From Gemmatimonadales bacterium (lineage in GTDB: Bacteria > Gemmatimonadota > Gemmatimonadetes > Palauibacterales > Palauibacteraceae): a DNA stretch of 6,056 nucleotides. A program made the translations under genes and the position numbers. Where the stretch lies: the NCBI GenBank assembly GCA_030608825.1, contig JAUWDL010000100.1, positions 1-6,056 of the forward strand. The letters run 5' to 3'. The notes below the pieces were generated by a model. The model was not told where the DNA came from and did no database searches. It was given only the letters and a program-made list of their open reading frames with translations. This document shows, one piece after another, positions 5,896 to 6,056 of this stretch; positions within the stretch are counted from its first letter, which is position 1, and each line of letters opens with the position of its first letter.

Positions 5896-5943
5896 CCGCT
5901 GGTAGTGAACTTGCCCATCAAAGAGACGAAAACGAGGCAGCCG

Positions 5944-6056
5944 ATGCACCCACCCGAGGTCGCCCTTGGGGCGCCCCCCCGAACCGTCCGAGAGACTCCG
6001 AGCGATCTGCCCGAGCCCGTTCTTTCCGAGAACGCGATGACCGTTCTGCGGCGGCG
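5944..6056 (+). CDS. nrdJ: Adenosylcobalamin-dependent (class II) ribonucleotide reductase, N-terminus only
   Basis: Thirty-seven full codons are visible before the window ends. After a variable, proline-rich leader, residues 26-37 read VLSENAMTVLRR. This resembles the conserved opening of long NrdJ proteins (L-S/T-E-N-A then V-L-x-x-R, normally followed by Tyr-Leu). NrdJ reduces ribonucleotides to deoxyribonucleotides with an adenosylcobalamin-generated radical, independent of oxygen. The ATG at 5944 has GAGG at 5934-5937, six bases upstream; an in-frame GTG at 5905 has no ribosome-binding site. The tandem NrdR boxes upstream independently support a ribonucleotide reductase gene. The catalytic residues lie beyond the window, so class II rather than class I rests on the N-terminal resemblance only. 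Confidence 0.8.
   Translation, partial: MHPPEVALGAPPRTVRETPSDLPEPVLSENAMTVLRR

Larger units (their letters stand above)
5715..5897 (+). repeat. 10-base inverted repeat GGTTTTCCAC / GTGGAAAACC
   Basis: GGTTTTCCAC at 5715-5724 is the exact reverse complement of GTGGAAAACC at 5888-5897. In RNA the two could form a long-range helix enclosing the attenuator. In DNA each arm contains a DnaA-box-like nonamer, in opposite orientations. Arm 1 overlaps the 5720-5745 hairpin, so these pairings also compete. Confidence 0.55.

Noticed and set aside
5666..5905. 79-codon + strand open frame across the promoter and leader
   Set aside because: It starts at a -35 element, before the predicted transcription start, crosses the attenuator structure, and has no ribosome-binding site or recognisable domain.
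5718..5943. Classical cobalamin riboswitch
   Set aside because: I could not find the B12 box or the conserved GGGAA, GGTG and CCCGCNACTG core in the right order. Only a fragmentary resemblance exists around 5796-5809. A covariance-model search would settle it.
5666..5943. Chromosomal replication origin
   Set aside because: DnaA-like nonamers are present, but there is no AT-rich unwinding element and no dnaA, dnaN or similar neighbour. A regulatory role or chance is more likely.
5749..5949. 66-codon minus-strand open frame in the nrdJ leader
   Set aside because: It has no domain and overlaps the structured leader and the nrdJ start. No promoter or ribosome-binding site supports it.
1..6056. 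CRISPR array, insertion sequence, tRNA or rRNA
   Set aside because: No regularly spaced repeats, transposase motifs, terminal inverted repeats or tRNA-like cloverleaf with conserved loops were seen on either strand.

Overview
This 6,056-base window is GC-rich, densely coding bacterial DNA. All genes lie on the + strand and two of the three junctions overlap by 4 bases. The Gram-negative-type lipoprotein amidase, the transporter subfamily and the gene order suggest a Gemmatimonadota-like or related environmental bacterium. That placement is an inference from protein style, since no phylogenetic marker is complete here.

Bases 1-5641 look like one operon. It begins with the 3' part of a family-3 glycosidase of the NagZ type (1-1263). 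A sodium:solute symporter follows (1270-3012), then a lipoprotein N-acetylmuramoyl-L-alanine amidase with accessory beta domains (3009-5090), and finally a gamma-carbonic-anhydrase-fold protein (5087-5641). The first three fit together as a murein turnover and recycling set: the amidase cuts peptide stems from glycan strands, the glycosidase removes terminal N-acetylglucosamine, and the symporter may import a released product. The carbonic-anhydrase-like gene is translationally coupled to the amidase, but its link to cell-wall metabolism is unclear. A GC-rich stem followed by five T's overlaps the end of that last gene and probably terminates the operon.

Bases 5642-5943 form an unusually signal-rich intergenic region. 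It holds a sigma-70-type promoter, two NrdR-box-like operators exactly 32 bp apart, and a roughly 240-base 5' leader. The leader contains an intrinsic terminator hairpin, upstream RNA segments that can form mutually exclusive alternatives to it, and DnaA-box-like nonamers. The leader ends at the start of a truncated gene (5944 to the window end) whose N-terminus matches the adenosylcobalamin-dependent class II ribonucleotide reductase NrdJ. The most interesting proposal here is that nrdJ is controlled in layers: an NrdR repressor, transcription attenuation by a structured leader that does not look like a canonical cobalamin riboswitch, and possibly DnaA.
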